From Thiobacillus denitrificans DSM 12475 (GTDB lineage: Bacteria; Pseudomonadota; Gammaproteobacteria; Burkholderiales; Thiobacillaceae), in assembly GCF_000376425.1 (NCBI RefSeq), contig NZ_AQWL01000006.1:87046-151045 (forward strand): DNA of 64,000 nt, written 5' to 3'. Positions 1 through 8,125 of the stretch are shown here, piece by piece. Within the stretch, counting starts at the first letter, position 1, and each line of letters starts with the position of its first letter. The notes under the pieces were generated by a model. The model was not told where the DNA came from. It made no database searches and saw only the letters and a list, made by a program, of their open reading frames with translations. Position numbers and translations under genes: made by a program.

Positions 1-66
1 GTGAAGAGTGAAGAGTGAAGAGTGAAGAGTGAAGAGTGAAGAGTGAAGAGTGAAGAGTGAAGAGTG
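1..66. repeat. Heptanucleotide tandem repeat (GTGAAGA)n
   Basis: Nine perfect copies of the 7-bp unit GTGAAGA followed by a partial GTG. The array starts at the window edge, so the true copy number may be larger. It lies about 200 bp upstream of cbbL and is not inside any recognisable gene. There are no spacers, so it is not a CRISPR array. Copy-number change by slipped-strand mispairing is possible for such repeats; an effect on cbb expression is only a guess. Confidence 0.95.
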
Positions 67-120
67 TTTGTTGCTACTCTTTACCCTTGAGCGCCAAAGG
101 CGCGCTCCCTTTACCTCCTT

Positions 121-262
121 AAGCTATGAACATAGATATAAGTCTATTCTATAAATAGAAAAAATCGACTGTTATTGATGATTCATCTCCTGCATGATGC
201 ATTCCATCGTGCATGACCACTTCTGGCATGGCGCGTAAACCTAACCTTTGCTAGGAGTAATC
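121..262 (+). promoter_or_regulatory. cbb promoter/operator region with LysR-type dyads
   Basis: This AT-rich stretch before cbbL stands out from the GC-rich surroundings. It holds CTATG-AA-CATAG (124-135), TCTATT-N5-AATAGA (143-159), and TGCATGATGCA (191-201) with another TGCATGA at 210-216. Dyads of this size are typical of LysR-type operators, and cbb operons are usually activated by the LysR-type regulator CbbR. No cbbR gene is in the window; it may lie to the left. Ribosome binding site AGGAG is at 253-257. Assigning the dyads to CbbR is inference. Confidence 0.5.
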
Positions 263-1684
263 ATGGCTGTTAAAACTTATAACGCTGGCGTGAAAGAGTA
301 CCGTCAGACGTACTGGACCCCGGAATACACCCCGCTGGACACCGACCTGCTGGCCTGCTTCAAGATCACCCCGCAGCCGGGTGTGGATCGCGAAGAGGTC
401 GCCGCTGCCGTGGCCGCCGAATCGTCGACCGGTACCTGGACCACGGTGTGGACCGACCTGTTGACCGACCTTGACTACTACAAGGGCCGCGCCTACCGCA
501 TCGAAGACGTGCCTGGCGACGACACCTGCTTCTACGCATTTGTCGCCTATCCGATCGATCTGTTCGAAGAAGGCTCCGTCGTCAACGTGCTGACCTCGCT
601 GGTCGGCAACGTGTTCGGCTTCAAGGCGCTGCGCGCACTGCGTCTGGAAGACGTGCGCTTCCCGATCGCCTACGTCAAGACCTGCGGCGGCCCGCCCCAG
701 GGCATTCAGGTCGAGCGTGACATTTTTAACAAGTATGGCCGTCCGTTGCTGGGCTGCACCATCAAGCCGAAGCTGGGCCTGTCGGCCAAGAACTACGGCC
801 GCGCTGTGTATGAGTGCCTGCGCGGTGGTCTGGATCTGACCAAGGACGACGAAAACGTCAACAGCCAGCCTTTCATGCGTTGGCGCAACCGCTTCGAATT
901 CGTGGTCGAAGCCTGCCAAAAAGCTGAGCGTGAGACCGGTGAGCGCAAGGGCCACTACCTGAACGTGACCGCGCCGACGCCGGAAGAGATGTACAAGCGT
1001 GCGGAGTTCGCCAAAGAGCTGGGCGCGCCGATCATCATGCACGACTACCTGGCTGGCGGTCTGACCGCTAATACGGGCCTGGCCAACTGGTGTCGCGACA
1101 ACGGCATGCTGCTGCACATTCACCGCGCCATGCACGCCGTGCTCGACCGCAACCCGCACCACGGTATCCACTTCCGCGTGCTGACCAAGGTGCTGCGTCT
1201 GTCGGGTGGCGACCACCTGCACTCCGGCACCGTGGTGGGCAAGCTGGAAGGCGACCGTGAAGCGACGCTGGGCTGGATCGACACCATGCGTGACGAATTC
1301 ATCAAGGAAGACCGTTCGCGCGGCCTCTTCTTCGATCAGGACTGGGGTTCGATGCCTGGCGTGTTCCCGGTTGCTTCCGGCGGCATTCACGTGTGGCACA
1401 TGCCTGCGCTGGTTAGCATCTTCGGCGACGATGCCTGTCTGCAGTTCGGTGGCGGTACGCTCGGCCACCCCTGGGGCAACGCCGCTGGCGCCGCCGCCAA
1501 CCGCGTCGCGCTGGAAGCCTGCGTGCAGGCACGTAACGAAGGCCGCGAGATCGAGAAGGAAGGCAAGGACATCCTGAGCACGGCCGCCGCACACAGCCCC
1601 GAATTGAAGATTGCCATGGAAACGTGGAAAGAGATCAAGTTCGAGTTCGACACTGTCGACAAACTGGACGTCGCCCACAAGTAA
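263..1684 (+). CDS. cbbL: Ribulose-1,5-bisphosphate carboxylase large subunit, form I
   Basis: This is the catalytic large subunit of form I RuBisCO, which carboxylates RuBP in the Calvin-Benson-Bassham cycle. It has 473 residues, the usual form I length. The active-site segment [11 protein letters not shown] carries the catalytic lysine, and [11 protein letters not shown] carries the carbamylated lysine and the metal-binding D and E. The loop-6 region ([11 protein letters not shown]) and GGIHVWHMP are intact. I chose the ATG at 263, five bases after AGGAG, over an in-frame TTG at 248. Sequence and the following cbbS-cbbQ-cbbO order indicate the green-like IA type, subclass IAq, which is not tied to carboxysomes. 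No carboxysome shell genes follow. Confidence 0.98.
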   Translation: MAVKTYNAGVKEYRQTYWTPEYTPLDTDLLACFKITPQPGVDREEVAAAVAAESSTGTWTTVWTDLLTDLDYYKGRAYRIEDVPGDDTCFYAFVAYPIDLFEEGSVVNVLTSLVGNVFGFKALRALRLEDVRFPIAYVKTCGGPPQGIQVERDIFNKYGRPLLGCTIKPKLGLSAKNYGRAVYECLRGGLDLTKDDENVNSQPFMRWRNRFEFVVEACQKAERETGERKGHYLNVTAPTPEEMYKRAEFAKELGAPIIMHDYLAGGLTANTGLANWCRDNGMLLHIHRAMHAVLDRNPHHGIHFRVLTKVLRLSGGDHLHSGTVVGKLEGDREATLGWIDTMRDEFIKEDRSRGLFFDQDWGSMPGVFPVASGGIHVWHMPALVSIFGDDACLQFGGGTLGHPWGNAAGAAANRVALEACVQARNEGREIEKEGKDILSTAAAHSPELKIAMETWKEIKFEFDTVDKLDVAHK

Positions 1685-1782
1685 GCAGGATACGGAGATC
1701 GGGATTCGGGGAAAAACGCGGCGTAGTCGCCCCCCTTGATCCCCGGTTTCTGGCCCTGGCCCTCTATCTGAAAGGAAATTAA

Positions 1783-2139
1783 ATGTCTGAAGTAATGGAT
1801 TACAAAAGCCGCGTGAGCGATCCCGCCAGCCGCAAATTCGAGACCTTCTCCTATCTGCCCGCGATGACCAAGGACCAGATCAAGAAGCAGGTTGAATTCC
1901 TGGTGAAAAAAGGCTGGAACCCGGCTATCGAACATACCGAACCCACTCACCTGCAGGATTCCTATTGGTATATGTGGAAACTGCCGATGTTCGGCGAAAC
2001 TGATGTGGCGCGGATCCTGAGCGAAGCTGAAGCGTGTCACAAGGCCAATCCGGACAACCACGTCCGGCTGATCGGTTACAACAACTTCAACCAGTCGCAA
2101 GGCGCTTCCATGGTGATTTTCCGCGGCAAGACGGTTTAA
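1783..2139 (+). CDS. cbbS: Ribulose-1,5-bisphosphate carboxylase small subunit
   Basis: Small subunit of the L8S8 RuBisCO, 118 residues, 98 bp after cbbL and preceded by AAGGAAATTAA. The N-terminus has extra residues around VSDPASR before the conserved KFETFSYLP. This insertion is typical of the cytosolic IAq subclass and is absent from the roughly 110-residue carboxysomal IAc subunits. The core segments [10 protein letters not shown] and [12 protein letters not shown] are intact. A strong terminator follows at once, so cbbLS can be transcribed in excess over the downstream activase genes. Confidence 0.97.
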   Translation: MSEVMDYKSRVSDPASRKFETFSYLPAMTKDQIKKQVEFLVKKGWNPAIEHTEPTHLQDSYWYMWKLPMFGETDVARILSEAEACHKANPDNHVRLIGYNNFNQSQGASMVIFRGKTV

Positions 2140-2160
2140 GTCGCGACGGGTGACCGTACC

Positions 2161-2195
2161 AGCCCCCGTCGCCCGCAGGGCGCGGGGGCTTTTTG
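2161..2195 (+). terminator. Rho-independent terminator after cbbS
   Basis: GC-rich stem AGCCCCCG / CGGGGGCT with an internal CGCCC/GGGCG pairing, followed by TTTTTG. It lies 21 bp after the cbbS stop and before cbbQ. It probably gives partial termination that sets the ratio of RuBisCO subunits to CbbQO. Confidence 0.85.
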
Positions 2196-2204
2196 TTGGT
2201 TTTG

Positions 2205-2345
2205 TTTATCCGCGAAGGACGCGAAGAAGCGCGAAGAAAACCCATCGGGTCGCTGGACGCAACCCGATGATTTCCCGGTTGCTTCAAGTGGCATGCGTGT
2301 TCTGAAGCTCTTTCTTCGCGCTTCTTCGCGTTCTTCGCGGATGAA
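2205..2345. repeat. Large palindromic (REP-like) element between cbbS and cbbQ
   Basis: Two 35-nt arms (2205-2239 and 2311-2345) are inverted complements with only two mismatches and are built from the motif CGCGAAGAA. The 71-nt loop contains a second hairpin, CATCGGGT (2243-2250) with ACCCGATG (2262-2269). The right arm ends just before the cbbQ ribosome binding site (AAGGA). A shorter relative lies between cbbQ and cbbO. This resembles dispersed extragenic palindromes that act on mRNA stability or termination. Confidence 0.8.
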
Positions 2346-2362
2346 TAAATTAAGGAATCCAA

Positions 2363-3166
2363 ATGAGCAACATCGTCGATCAGTACCGCATCACCACAGA
2401 ACCCTACTACCGTCCCGTCGCCGACGAGGTGGAGCTGTATGAAGCCGCCTATTCGGTGCGCATGCCGATGATGTTGAAGGGCCCGACCGGCTGCGGCAAG
2501 ACGCGCTTCGTCGAGTACATGGCACACAAGCTCGGCAAGCCCTTGATCACCGTCGCGTGCAACGAGGACATGACCGCCTCCGACCTGGTCGGCCGCTTTC
2601 TCCTGTCCGCGTCTGGCACCGAGTGGCAGGACGGTCCCCTCGCGATCGCCGCCCGCCACGGCGCGATCTGCTATCTCGACGAAGTGGTCGAGGCGCGCCA
2701 GGACACCACCGTGGTGATCCACCCGCTGACCGACAACCGCCGCGTGCTGCCGCTGGAGAAGAAGGGCGAGCTGGTGCACGCCCACCCCGATTTCCAGATT
2801 GTGATTTCCTACAACCCCGGCTACCAGAGCCTGATGAAGGATCTCAAGCAGTCGACCAAGCAGCGTTTCGGCGGCCTCGATTTCACCTATCCGGCGCACG
2901 ACATCGAGACCGAGATCGTCACGCACGAATCGGGCGTCAATGCCGACATCGCCGGCAAGCTGGTGTCGATCGCCGAGCGTAGCCGCAACCTCAAGGGCCA
3001 CGGCCTCGACGAGGGCCTGTCGACCCGCATGCTGATCTACGCCGGCTCGCTGATCGCCAAGGGCGTGAATCCGCAGGCCGCCTGCCGCGTCGCACTGGTG
3101 CGCCCGATCACCGACGATCCGGATATGCGCGACGCGCTGGACGCGGCGGTATCGACGTTCTTCTAA
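2363..3166 (+). CDS. cbbQ: RuBisCO activase AAA+ ATPase CbbQ
   Basis: MoxR-family AAA+ ATPase of 267 residues that works with CbbO to remodel inhibited RuBisCO and release sugar phosphates. The Walker A motif GPTGCGKT is at residues 40-47 and the Walker B segment AICYLDE near 101-107. The C-terminal helical lid has the conserved [11 protein letters not shown] segment. Its position directly after cbbLS and before cbbO matches the known cbbLSQO order of form IAq operons. AAGGA sits nine bases before the ATG. Confidence 0.96.
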   Translation: MSNIVDQYRITTEPYYRPVADEVELYEAAYSVRMPMMLKGPTGCGKTRFVEYMAHKLGKPLITVACNEDMTASDLVGRFLLSASGTEWQDGPLAIAARHGAICYLDEVVEARQDTTVVIHPLTDNRRVLPLEKKGELVHAHPDFQIVISYNPGYQSLMKDLKQSTKQRFGGLDFTYPAHDIETEIVTHESGVNADIAGKLVSIAERSRNLKGHGLDEGLSTRMLIYAGSLIAKGVNPQAACRVALVRPITDDPDMRDALDAAVSTFF

Positions 3167-3174
3167 AACCTTTT

Positions 3175-3242
3175 GTCCGCGAAGAACGCGAAGGGTCGCG
3201 AAGAAAGCCTTTCAAGAATTCACTTCGCGTTTCTCCGCGGAT
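3175..3242. repeat. Second, shorter CGCGAAG palindromic element between cbbQ and cbbO
   Basis: The left arm (3175-3207) repeats the CGCGAAGAACGCGAAG theme of the element before cbbQ; the right arm (3221-3242) is its imperfect inverted complement. It lies in the 137-bp gap between cbbQ and cbbO, so cbbQ is bracketed by members of one repeat family. Confidence 0.65.
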
Positions 3243-3303
3243 AAAAAATGAGTCGTGCGCAATTTGCGTGCACAACCCATTCTGCTTTTGAGGACAAGCC
3301 GCC

Positions 3304-5676
3304 ATGTCGATCAAACTCGAAGACTACGCTGAACTGCTGGAAGACTTGTCGCCACACAGCCGGGATGCCCTCGAGGCCAACTGGCACGAAGCGACCAAGG
3401 TGTTCTCGCCGCGCGGGCTCGACAACTACCTGAAGGGGGTGTCGGCCATCCGTGGGCTGGGGCGTGGTGACGATCTGGTGGAAACCTGGATCACGCAGGC
3501 GCCGCATGTGGCCAAGGAAGTGGGCGAGGACGTGGTGGCCGACCTGGCGACCGCCTCGCTGATGCTGGCCTCGAAGACCTCGGGCGCGGTGATCGAGCTG
3601 CTGCTCGCCAGCGCGCCGACCGCCGCCAGCCGGCTGGGCGATGCCGGGCTGTTCCTCAAGTACCTGCAGTTCATCAATACGCTGATCGCGCAGGCGCCGC
3701 GCGGCGTTCGGCCGATGCTCGACAAGTTGGAAATACTGTTCCAGCATCTGACCCTGGGCGGCCTGCGGCGCTGGGCGCTGTGGGGTGCGCACGCGCACCG
3801 CACCAACTACGAGGAGCAGATCAAGTACTTCAGTCTCGAATCGAAAGAGTCGCTGGCGATGCTGCAGAAGGAGCGCAAGGGCACCCTGCTGGTCGACGTG
3901 CAGCGCCGCATCAACATGTATCTGCGTGCGCTGTGGGCACGCGATTTCTTCATGCGCCCGACCTCGGGCGACTTCGAGGTGCGTGAAGGCTATCGCCCCT
4001 ATATCGAAGACTACCTGCTGCATCTGCCGGACGCCTACGACGACTGGGTGGTGGAAGGGCAGGAGGCGGTGTCCGGGCTGGAACTGTATCGCGCCGCCGC
4101 CGCGCACTGCGCCGCGCACATCGTCGAGACGCGCGTGCCGATTTCCGCCGAGGCGCTGAATCCAATGCAGATGGCGGTGATTTCGGTCATCGAGGACGCG
4201 CGCGTGGAAACCCTGGCGATCCGTCGTTTCCCCGGCCTGAAGCAGCTGTGGTGCAAGCTGCACGCCGCCACGCCGGAGATGGACGACAGCGTGGGCGACT
4301 ATCTCAACCGGCTGGCGCGCGCGCTGCTGGATGAGCGCTACCAGGACAGCGATCCGTGGATCGCCGAGGGCCGCGCGCTGTTTACCGCCGCTGCCCAGGA
4401 TGCTGAAGCCGGCAAGCTCGACGACAACTACACCTCATGGGAAATCGGCGTGCAGCTGGCGCACAGCCTGACCGCGAAGAAAATCGCCTTCAACCTGCGC
4501 ACCGATGTACTGAGTGCGCCGTATCGCGACGACAACCGCTACTTCTGGGAATTCGAGGAATTCGATTTCGACAAGGCGGCCGGTGCTGGCTACGAGTCCG
4601 TCAAGCAGGTGCGCAAGTACGTCAGCGTGATGGAGATGGTCAACGAAATCGACACCGAAACGGCGGGTGACGACGCCGGGGAAATCTGGGTGCTGGGTAC
4701 CGAGCTGTTCCCCTACGAGAACATCGGCGCCGAGAGCAACGGCAGATCCTACAACGAAACGGAAGGCAGGGAGCCGGTGTCCGACCCCTTCCATTATTCG
4801 GAATGGGACTACCAGATCCAGCTCGAGCGCCCGGCCTGGGCGACGGTGCAGGAGAAGCGCGCGAAGTCGGGTGACCTGCAGGTGATCGACGACATCACCG
4901 CCAGGTACAAGCGCGAGATCCACCGCATGAAATTCCTGCTCGACGCGATGCAGCCGCAAGGCGTGCAGCGCATCCGCAAGCTGGAGGACGGCGACGAGAT
5001 CGACATCAACGCGGCGATCGCCAGCTTCACCGACATCCGGCTCGGCAATCAGCCTGATCCCCGCATCATGATGCGTTCGGTCAGGAAGACGCGCGACTTC
5101 TCGATCCTGGTGCTGCTGGATCTCTCCGAGTCGACCAACGAGACGGTGCAGGACCAGGAATACTCGGTGCTCGACCTGACGCGCCAGGCCTGTGTGCTGC
5201 TGGCGGATGCCATCAACAAGGTGGGCGATCCGTTCGCGATCCACGGCTTCTGCTCGGATGGCCGCCACTACGTCGAGTACACCCGCTTCAAGGATTTCGA
5301 CCAGCACTGGGACGAAACGCCGAAGGCCAGGCTCGCCGGCATGACCGGGCAGCTCTCGACCCGCATGGGCGCGGCGATCCGCCACGCCGGCCACCACCTC
5401 AAATTGCAGCGCTCGGCGAAGAAGCTCCTGATCGTCATCACCGACGGCGAGCCGGCCGACATCGACGTGCGCGATCCGCAGTATCTGCGCTACGACACCA
5501 AGAAGGCGGTGGAAGAAGTCGCCAAGCACGGCGTCACCACCTACTGCATGAGCCTCGACCCGCGCGCCGACAACTACGTGAGCCGTATCTTCGGGCAAAA
5601 GAATTTCATGGTGGTCGATCATGTGCAACGGCTGCCGGAAAAACTGCCGATGCTCTACGCCGGCCTGACGCGCTAA
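3304..5676 (+). CDS. cbbO: RuBisCO activation protein CbbO (von Willebrand A domain)
   Basis: Partner of CbbQ in the CbbQO activase, 790 residues, the usual size. Family knowledge assigns CbbO as the adaptor that binds RuBisCO through its C-terminal VWA domain while the CbbQ hexamer supplies ATP hydrolysis. The VWA metal-ion site is visible as DLSES (D near residue 606), followed by a conserved TDGEPAD segment. The N-terminal 500 residues are the CbbO-specific helical region. The start is the ATG after GAGGACAAGCCGCC. No other cbb gene follows. Confidence 0.95.
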   Translation: MSIKLEDYAELLEDLSPHSRDALEANWHEATKVFSPRGLDNYLKGVSAIRGLGRGDDLVETWITQAPHVAKEVGEDVVADLATASLMLASKTSGAVIELLLASAPTAASRLGDAGLFLKYLQFINTLIAQAPRGVRPMLDKLEILFQHLTLGGLRRWALWGAHAHRTNYEEQIKYFSLESKESLAMLQKERKGTLLVDVQRRINMYLRALWARDFFMRPTSGDFEVREGYRPYIEDYLLHLPDAYDDWVVEGQEAVSGLELYRAAAAHCAAHIVETRVPISAEALNPMQMAVISVIEDARVETLAIRRFPGLKQLWCKLHAATPEMDDSVGDYLNRLARALLDERYQDSDPWIAEGRALFTAAAQDAEAGKLDDNYTSWEIGVQLAHSLTAKKIAFNLRTDVLSAPYRDDNRYFWEFEEFDFDKAAGAGYESVKQVRKYVSVMEMVNEIDTETAGDDAGEIWVLGTELFPYENIGAESNGRSYNETEGREPVSDPFHYSEWDYQIQLERPAWATVQEKRAKSGDLQVIDDITARYKREIHRMKFLLDAMQPQGVQRIRKLEDGDEIDINAAIASFTDIRLGNQPDPRIMMRSVRKTRDFSILVLLDLSESTNETVQDQEYSVLDLTRQACVLLADAINKVGDPFAIHGFCSDGRHYVEYTRFKDFDQHWDETPKARLAGMTGQLSTRMGAAIRHAGHHLKLQRSAKKLLIVITDGEPADIDVRDPQYLRYDTKKAVEEVAKHGVTTYCMSLDPRADNYVSRIFGQKNFMVVDHVQRLPEKLPMLYAGLTR

Positions 5677-5703
5677 AGGTTGATCGGCAGTTTCAGCGCA
5701 GGC

Positions 5704-5756
5704 TAACTTGCTTCAGCAAGTTAAGCAGTGAAGCGGCGGCCGGAGCTAAAAGCTCC
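5704..5756. repeat. Tandem hairpins downstream of cbbO
   Basis: Two perfect stem-loops lie after cbbO: TAACTTGC-TTCA-GCAAGTTA (5704-5723) and GGAGCT-AAA-AGCTCC (5742-5756). A third GC stem (GGCGCC-TTC-GGCGC) follows near 5788. None has a T-tract, so they may protect the 3' end or act as weak bidirectional terminators. No gene is seen between 5677 and 5893. Confidence 0.5.
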
Positions 5757-5893
5757 CGCTGCTTTATGCGGGCCTGACAAGGTGACGGGCGCCTTCGGCG
5801 CGGATTAGCGCAGGTGGCGCCGAGCTGCGGAGTGGCCCCGTTCGAATGCCGGAGTGCGCCGCCGAAGCCAGCGGAGGGCCCTGCTGTCCGGTC

Positions 5894-6094
5894 TTATTGT
5901 GTCTTCGGGCTGGCGGCGGGGGTCGTCAGCCATCCGGGCAGTTCGCGCGATCCCGCGTGTTCGAGGATGTACTGGTGAATCAGCCTGCGCACCACTTGCG
6001 AGGAGGTGAGGTCCTGCTGCGAGCAGATTTCCTCGAAGAGTTGTTTCTTTCTCGGATCGATCAGGAACGTCATTCTGGCGGTGCGGTTTTCCAT
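5894..6094 (-). CDS. Ribbon-helix-helix DNA-binding protein
   Basis: Small protein of 66 residues from the ATG at 6094; a longer 96-residue reading has no support. The pattern RMTFLIDPRKKQLFEEIC followed by DLTSSQVVRRLIHQYI is a ribbon-helix-helix fold: a beta strand, then two helices. Such proteins are dimeric repressors or antitoxins. No toxin gene adjoins it. Two perfect palindromes lie 32-72 bp upstream, which fits autoregulation. It is transcribed away from the spermidine-synthase-like gene. The target is unknown. Confidence 0.75.
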   Translation of the reverse strand: MENRTARMTFLIDPRKKQLFEEICSQQDLTSSQVVRRLIHQYILEHAGSRELPGWLTTPAASPKTQ

Positions 6095-6125
6095 GGAGCC
6101 TAGTATGTGCATGGGATGTGCGTGC

Positions 6126-6166
6126 AATGATAACTGGATTATCATTTTGATACCATGTAACATGGT
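6126..6166. promoter_or_regulatory. Two perfect palindromes in the divergent promoter region
   Basis: AATGATAA-N5-TTATCATT (arms 6126-6133 and 6139-6146) and ACCATGT-A-ACATGGT (6152-6166) sit in the 194-bp divergent region between the ribbon-helix-helix gene and the spermidine-synthase-like gene. They are likely operator sites for the adjacent regulator. A -10-like GATAAT on the minus strand overlaps the first palindrome. Confidence 0.6.
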
Positions 6167-6288
6167 GTTGGTTTGAAGAATCAAGCGCCCGCCACCCCTT
6201 ATCCGAGAGCCATACCCGCGCTCCTGCCCCCCCGGCAGGCTGGCTTATCGCGGGCGGGTGTCGCCGTACGCACTTCCGAAGGCGACCG

Positions 6289-7170
6289 ATGAGCAGGCAG
6301 GCGCAGTCCGCACGCCGTCCGCTGCTCGAACTGCCGGGCAGCGTCTCGGGCGAACCCGTCAAGGTACGCGTGCTTGAACCGGAGCAGGGCGATCCTGTAT
6401 GGCTCTATGAACAGATCCTGAACGGCCGCTATTCCAGGCCTTTCATCATCGACGACGGCGAGACGCGGCAACTGCTGTTCGGTCTGGACTTCATCCAGAG
6501 TTCCATGCGCCTCGACGATCCCTTCGCCCTCGATTTTGCCTACACCCGCAAAATGATGGCTTTCCTGTTGTTCGCGCCCGACCCGGGGCATGTGCTGATG
6601 ATCGGATTGGGGGGCGGTTCGCTGGCCAAGTTCTGCCATCGCCATCTGTCGCGCACCCGCCTGACCGTGGTCGAGGTCGATCCCGATGTCATCGCCCTGC
6701 GCGGCGAGTTCGACGTCCCCGACGATGCACGCCTGGCGATCGTCCAGGCCGACGCCGCCGATTATCTGCCCGCGGCCGAAGGCGACACCGACGTCCTGCT
6801 GCTGGATGGTTTCGACGCCAAGGGCATCGCCCCGGCCTTTCTCGATCGTGGTTTCTACCGGGCAGCGCGCCGCCGGCTCAGGGCGGGCGGTGTGCTCGTC
6901 GCCAACTTCGCCGGGCCGAGGAAGCACTGGTCGAGGCACCTGGCCTTGCTGGGCGAGACCTTCGCGGGACGCGTGCAGTTGGGAACTGTTCCTGGCGGCG
7001 ACAATCATATAGCCGTTGCTTTTGCCGATGCCGGCTGTTCCCTCGACTGGGGGCAGCTGGAGGAACGGGCGGGAACACTCGCCGATCGGTTTCCGCTCGA
7101 TTTTTCAGCTATCGTACGCAGCCTGCGGGAGGGGGCTGAATTGCGTTGGGTGAAGACTTCCCGCCCTTAA
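6289..7170 (+). CDS. Spermidine-synthase-like SAM-binding protein
   Basis: This 293-residue protein has the Rossmann methyltransferase fold of the polyamine aminopropyltransferase family: motif I LMIGLGGGSLAKF near residue 103, the acidic strand end VEVDPDVI, and the LLLDGFD segment. A small N-terminal domain precedes the fold, as in SpeE. The classical GGGDG signature is changed to GGGSL, which is common in the orphan spermidine synthase-like group whose substrate is uncertain. No speD (SAM decarboxylase) gene is nearby. I would not assign spermidine synthesis with confidence. Confidence 0.75.
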   Translation: MSRQAQSARRPLLELPGSVSGEPVKVRVLEPEQGDPVWLYEQILNGRYSRPFIIDDGETRQLLFGLDFIQSSMRLDDPFALDFAYTRKMMAFLLFAPDPGHVLMIGLGGGSLAKFCHRHLSRTRLTVVEVDPDVIALRGEFDVPDDARLAIVQADAADYLPAAEGDTDVLLLDGFDAKGIAPAFLDRGFYRAARRRLRAGGVLVANFAGPRKHWSRHLALLGETFAGRVQLGTVPGGDNHIAVAFADAGCSLDWGQLEERAGTLADRFPLDFSAIVRSLREGAELRWVKTSRP

Positions 7171-7205
7171 AGTCTTGCCTTTCCTAGTAACCCGGTGACC
7201 CAGCC

Positions 7206-7454
7206 ATGCAGAAAATCCATCAATATCTGAAAGAGCGGGGCGAACAGCTCGATTCCGAGATCGCCGCCGCAACGCGAATCCCGTTGGCGGACTTGCGCCT
7301 TCATCTGACGGAAATGTCGAAAAGAGGGGACATCATCGTGTGCCACTCGACGCGATTCATCAAGGGCAAGAAAACCGAAGGGATGCTGTGCCGGGTCTCG
7401 GGCTATATCCCGACCGCCAGCCCCGGCAGGAAACCCAAAGCCAAGGCATCCTAG
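7206..7454 (+). CDS. Small basic protein, possible winged helix
   Basis: 82 residues, 35 bp after the spermidine-synthase-like gene and probably cotranscribed with it. The first 65 residues read as helix-helix-helix-wing (LKERGEQLDSEIAAATRIP, then LRLHLTEMSKRGDIIV), like a short winged-helix DNA-binding domain. The tail is basic (GRKPKAKAS). I do not recognise a named family; a small transcription regulator is the best guess. Confidence 0.6.
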   Translation: MQKIHQYLKERGEQLDSEIAAATRIPLADLRLHLTEMSKRGDIIVCHSTRFIKGKKTEGMLCRVSGYIPTASPGRKPKAKAS

Positions 7455-7462
7455 GCGGTGTT

Positions 7463-7482
7463 GCGGATGCCCGGGCATCCGC
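7463..7482. terminator. Palindrome between convergent genes
   Basis: A perfect 20-bp palindrome, GCGGATGCCC / GGGCATCCGC, fills the short gap between the small basic protein (plus) and the NuoB-like gene (minus). It probably acts as a bidirectional transcription stop, though no T-tract is present. Confidence 0.55.
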
Positions 7483-7510
7483 CCGGCGGACGCGGCGGGG
7501 TTCGAGCCGC

Positions 7511-8044
7511 CTAAGCCCCCGGGTTTTCCCGATCCTGGCTGACTGCCGCAAGAATCCCCTGCAACAGGGCGATCGGGGTGGGCGGACAGCCCGGCACTTC
7601 AACGTCGACCGGGATGACATTGGAAACCCTGCCGCACGAGGCGTAGCTCTCGCCGAACAGGCCGCCGCTGCAGCCGCAGTCGCCGACCGCGATTACCCAC
7701 TTGGGCTCCGGGATGGCGTCGTGGGTGCGTTTGAGCGCCGTTTCGAGGTTGCGCGAGACCGGGCCGGTGACCAGCAGCACGTCGGCATGGCGCGGACTGG
7801 CCACGAACTTCACCCCCATGCCTTCGATGTTGTAGTGCGGTCCGTTGAGCGCGTGGATTTCCAGTTCGCAGCCGTTGCAGGAACCGGCGTCGAGGTGGCG
7901 GATCGCCACCGACTGGCCGAATACCTTGAGGATGTCCGCGTGCAGCGCCTGCTCGTGCGTGCGCAGCGCGGGGTCGGCCTGGGGCGCCGGTTCGGAGACG
8001 ATGCCGGTCTTGAAGATTTTCTGCAGGATGAGATGGGTAGCCAT
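7511..8044 (-). CDS. NuoB/HyfI-like iron-sulfur small subunit of Ehr-type complex
   Basis: 177 residues. It carries the four cysteines of the N2-type [4Fe-4S] cluster in the hydrogenase small-subunit pattern: SCNGCELEI, GDCGCSGG and PGCPP. It should sit at the membrane interface beside the large subunit and receive electrons. It is the last gene of the six-gene minus-strand complex operon, 81 bp after the large-subunit gene. Family placement with HyfI/NuoB is secure; the electron donor is unknown, because no HyfA/HyfH-type ferredoxin subunit is encoded with it. Confidence 0.88.
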   Translation of the reverse strand: MATHLILQKIFKTGIVSEPAPQADPALRTHEQALHADILKVFGQSVAIRHLDAGSCNGCELEIHALNGPHYNIEGMGVKFVASPRHADVLLVTGPVSRNLETALKRTHDAIPEPKWVIAVGDCGCSGGLFGESYASCGRVSNVIPVDVEVPGCPPTPIALLQGILAAVSQDRENPGA

Positions 8045-8125
8045 GTCAGCAATCCTTGGCGCGTGTTGTAGGAGTGGCGCCCCGCCGCGATTGCGTCGTG
8101 CGGATGTCCGGGGAGTATCGCGCGC

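Noticed and set aside
1-66. CRISPR array
   Set aside because: The 7-bp units are contiguous, with no spacers and no cas genes in the window.
251-1678. Long open frame antisense to cbbL
   Set aside because: It mirrors the codon pattern of cbbL in GC-rich DNA, has no recognisable domain, and cbbL is certain.
1685-5893. Carboxysome genes after RuBisCO
   Set aside because: Only cbbS, cbbQ and cbbO follow; no csoS or shell-protein sequences are present, and the small subunit is of the non-carboxysomal IAq form.
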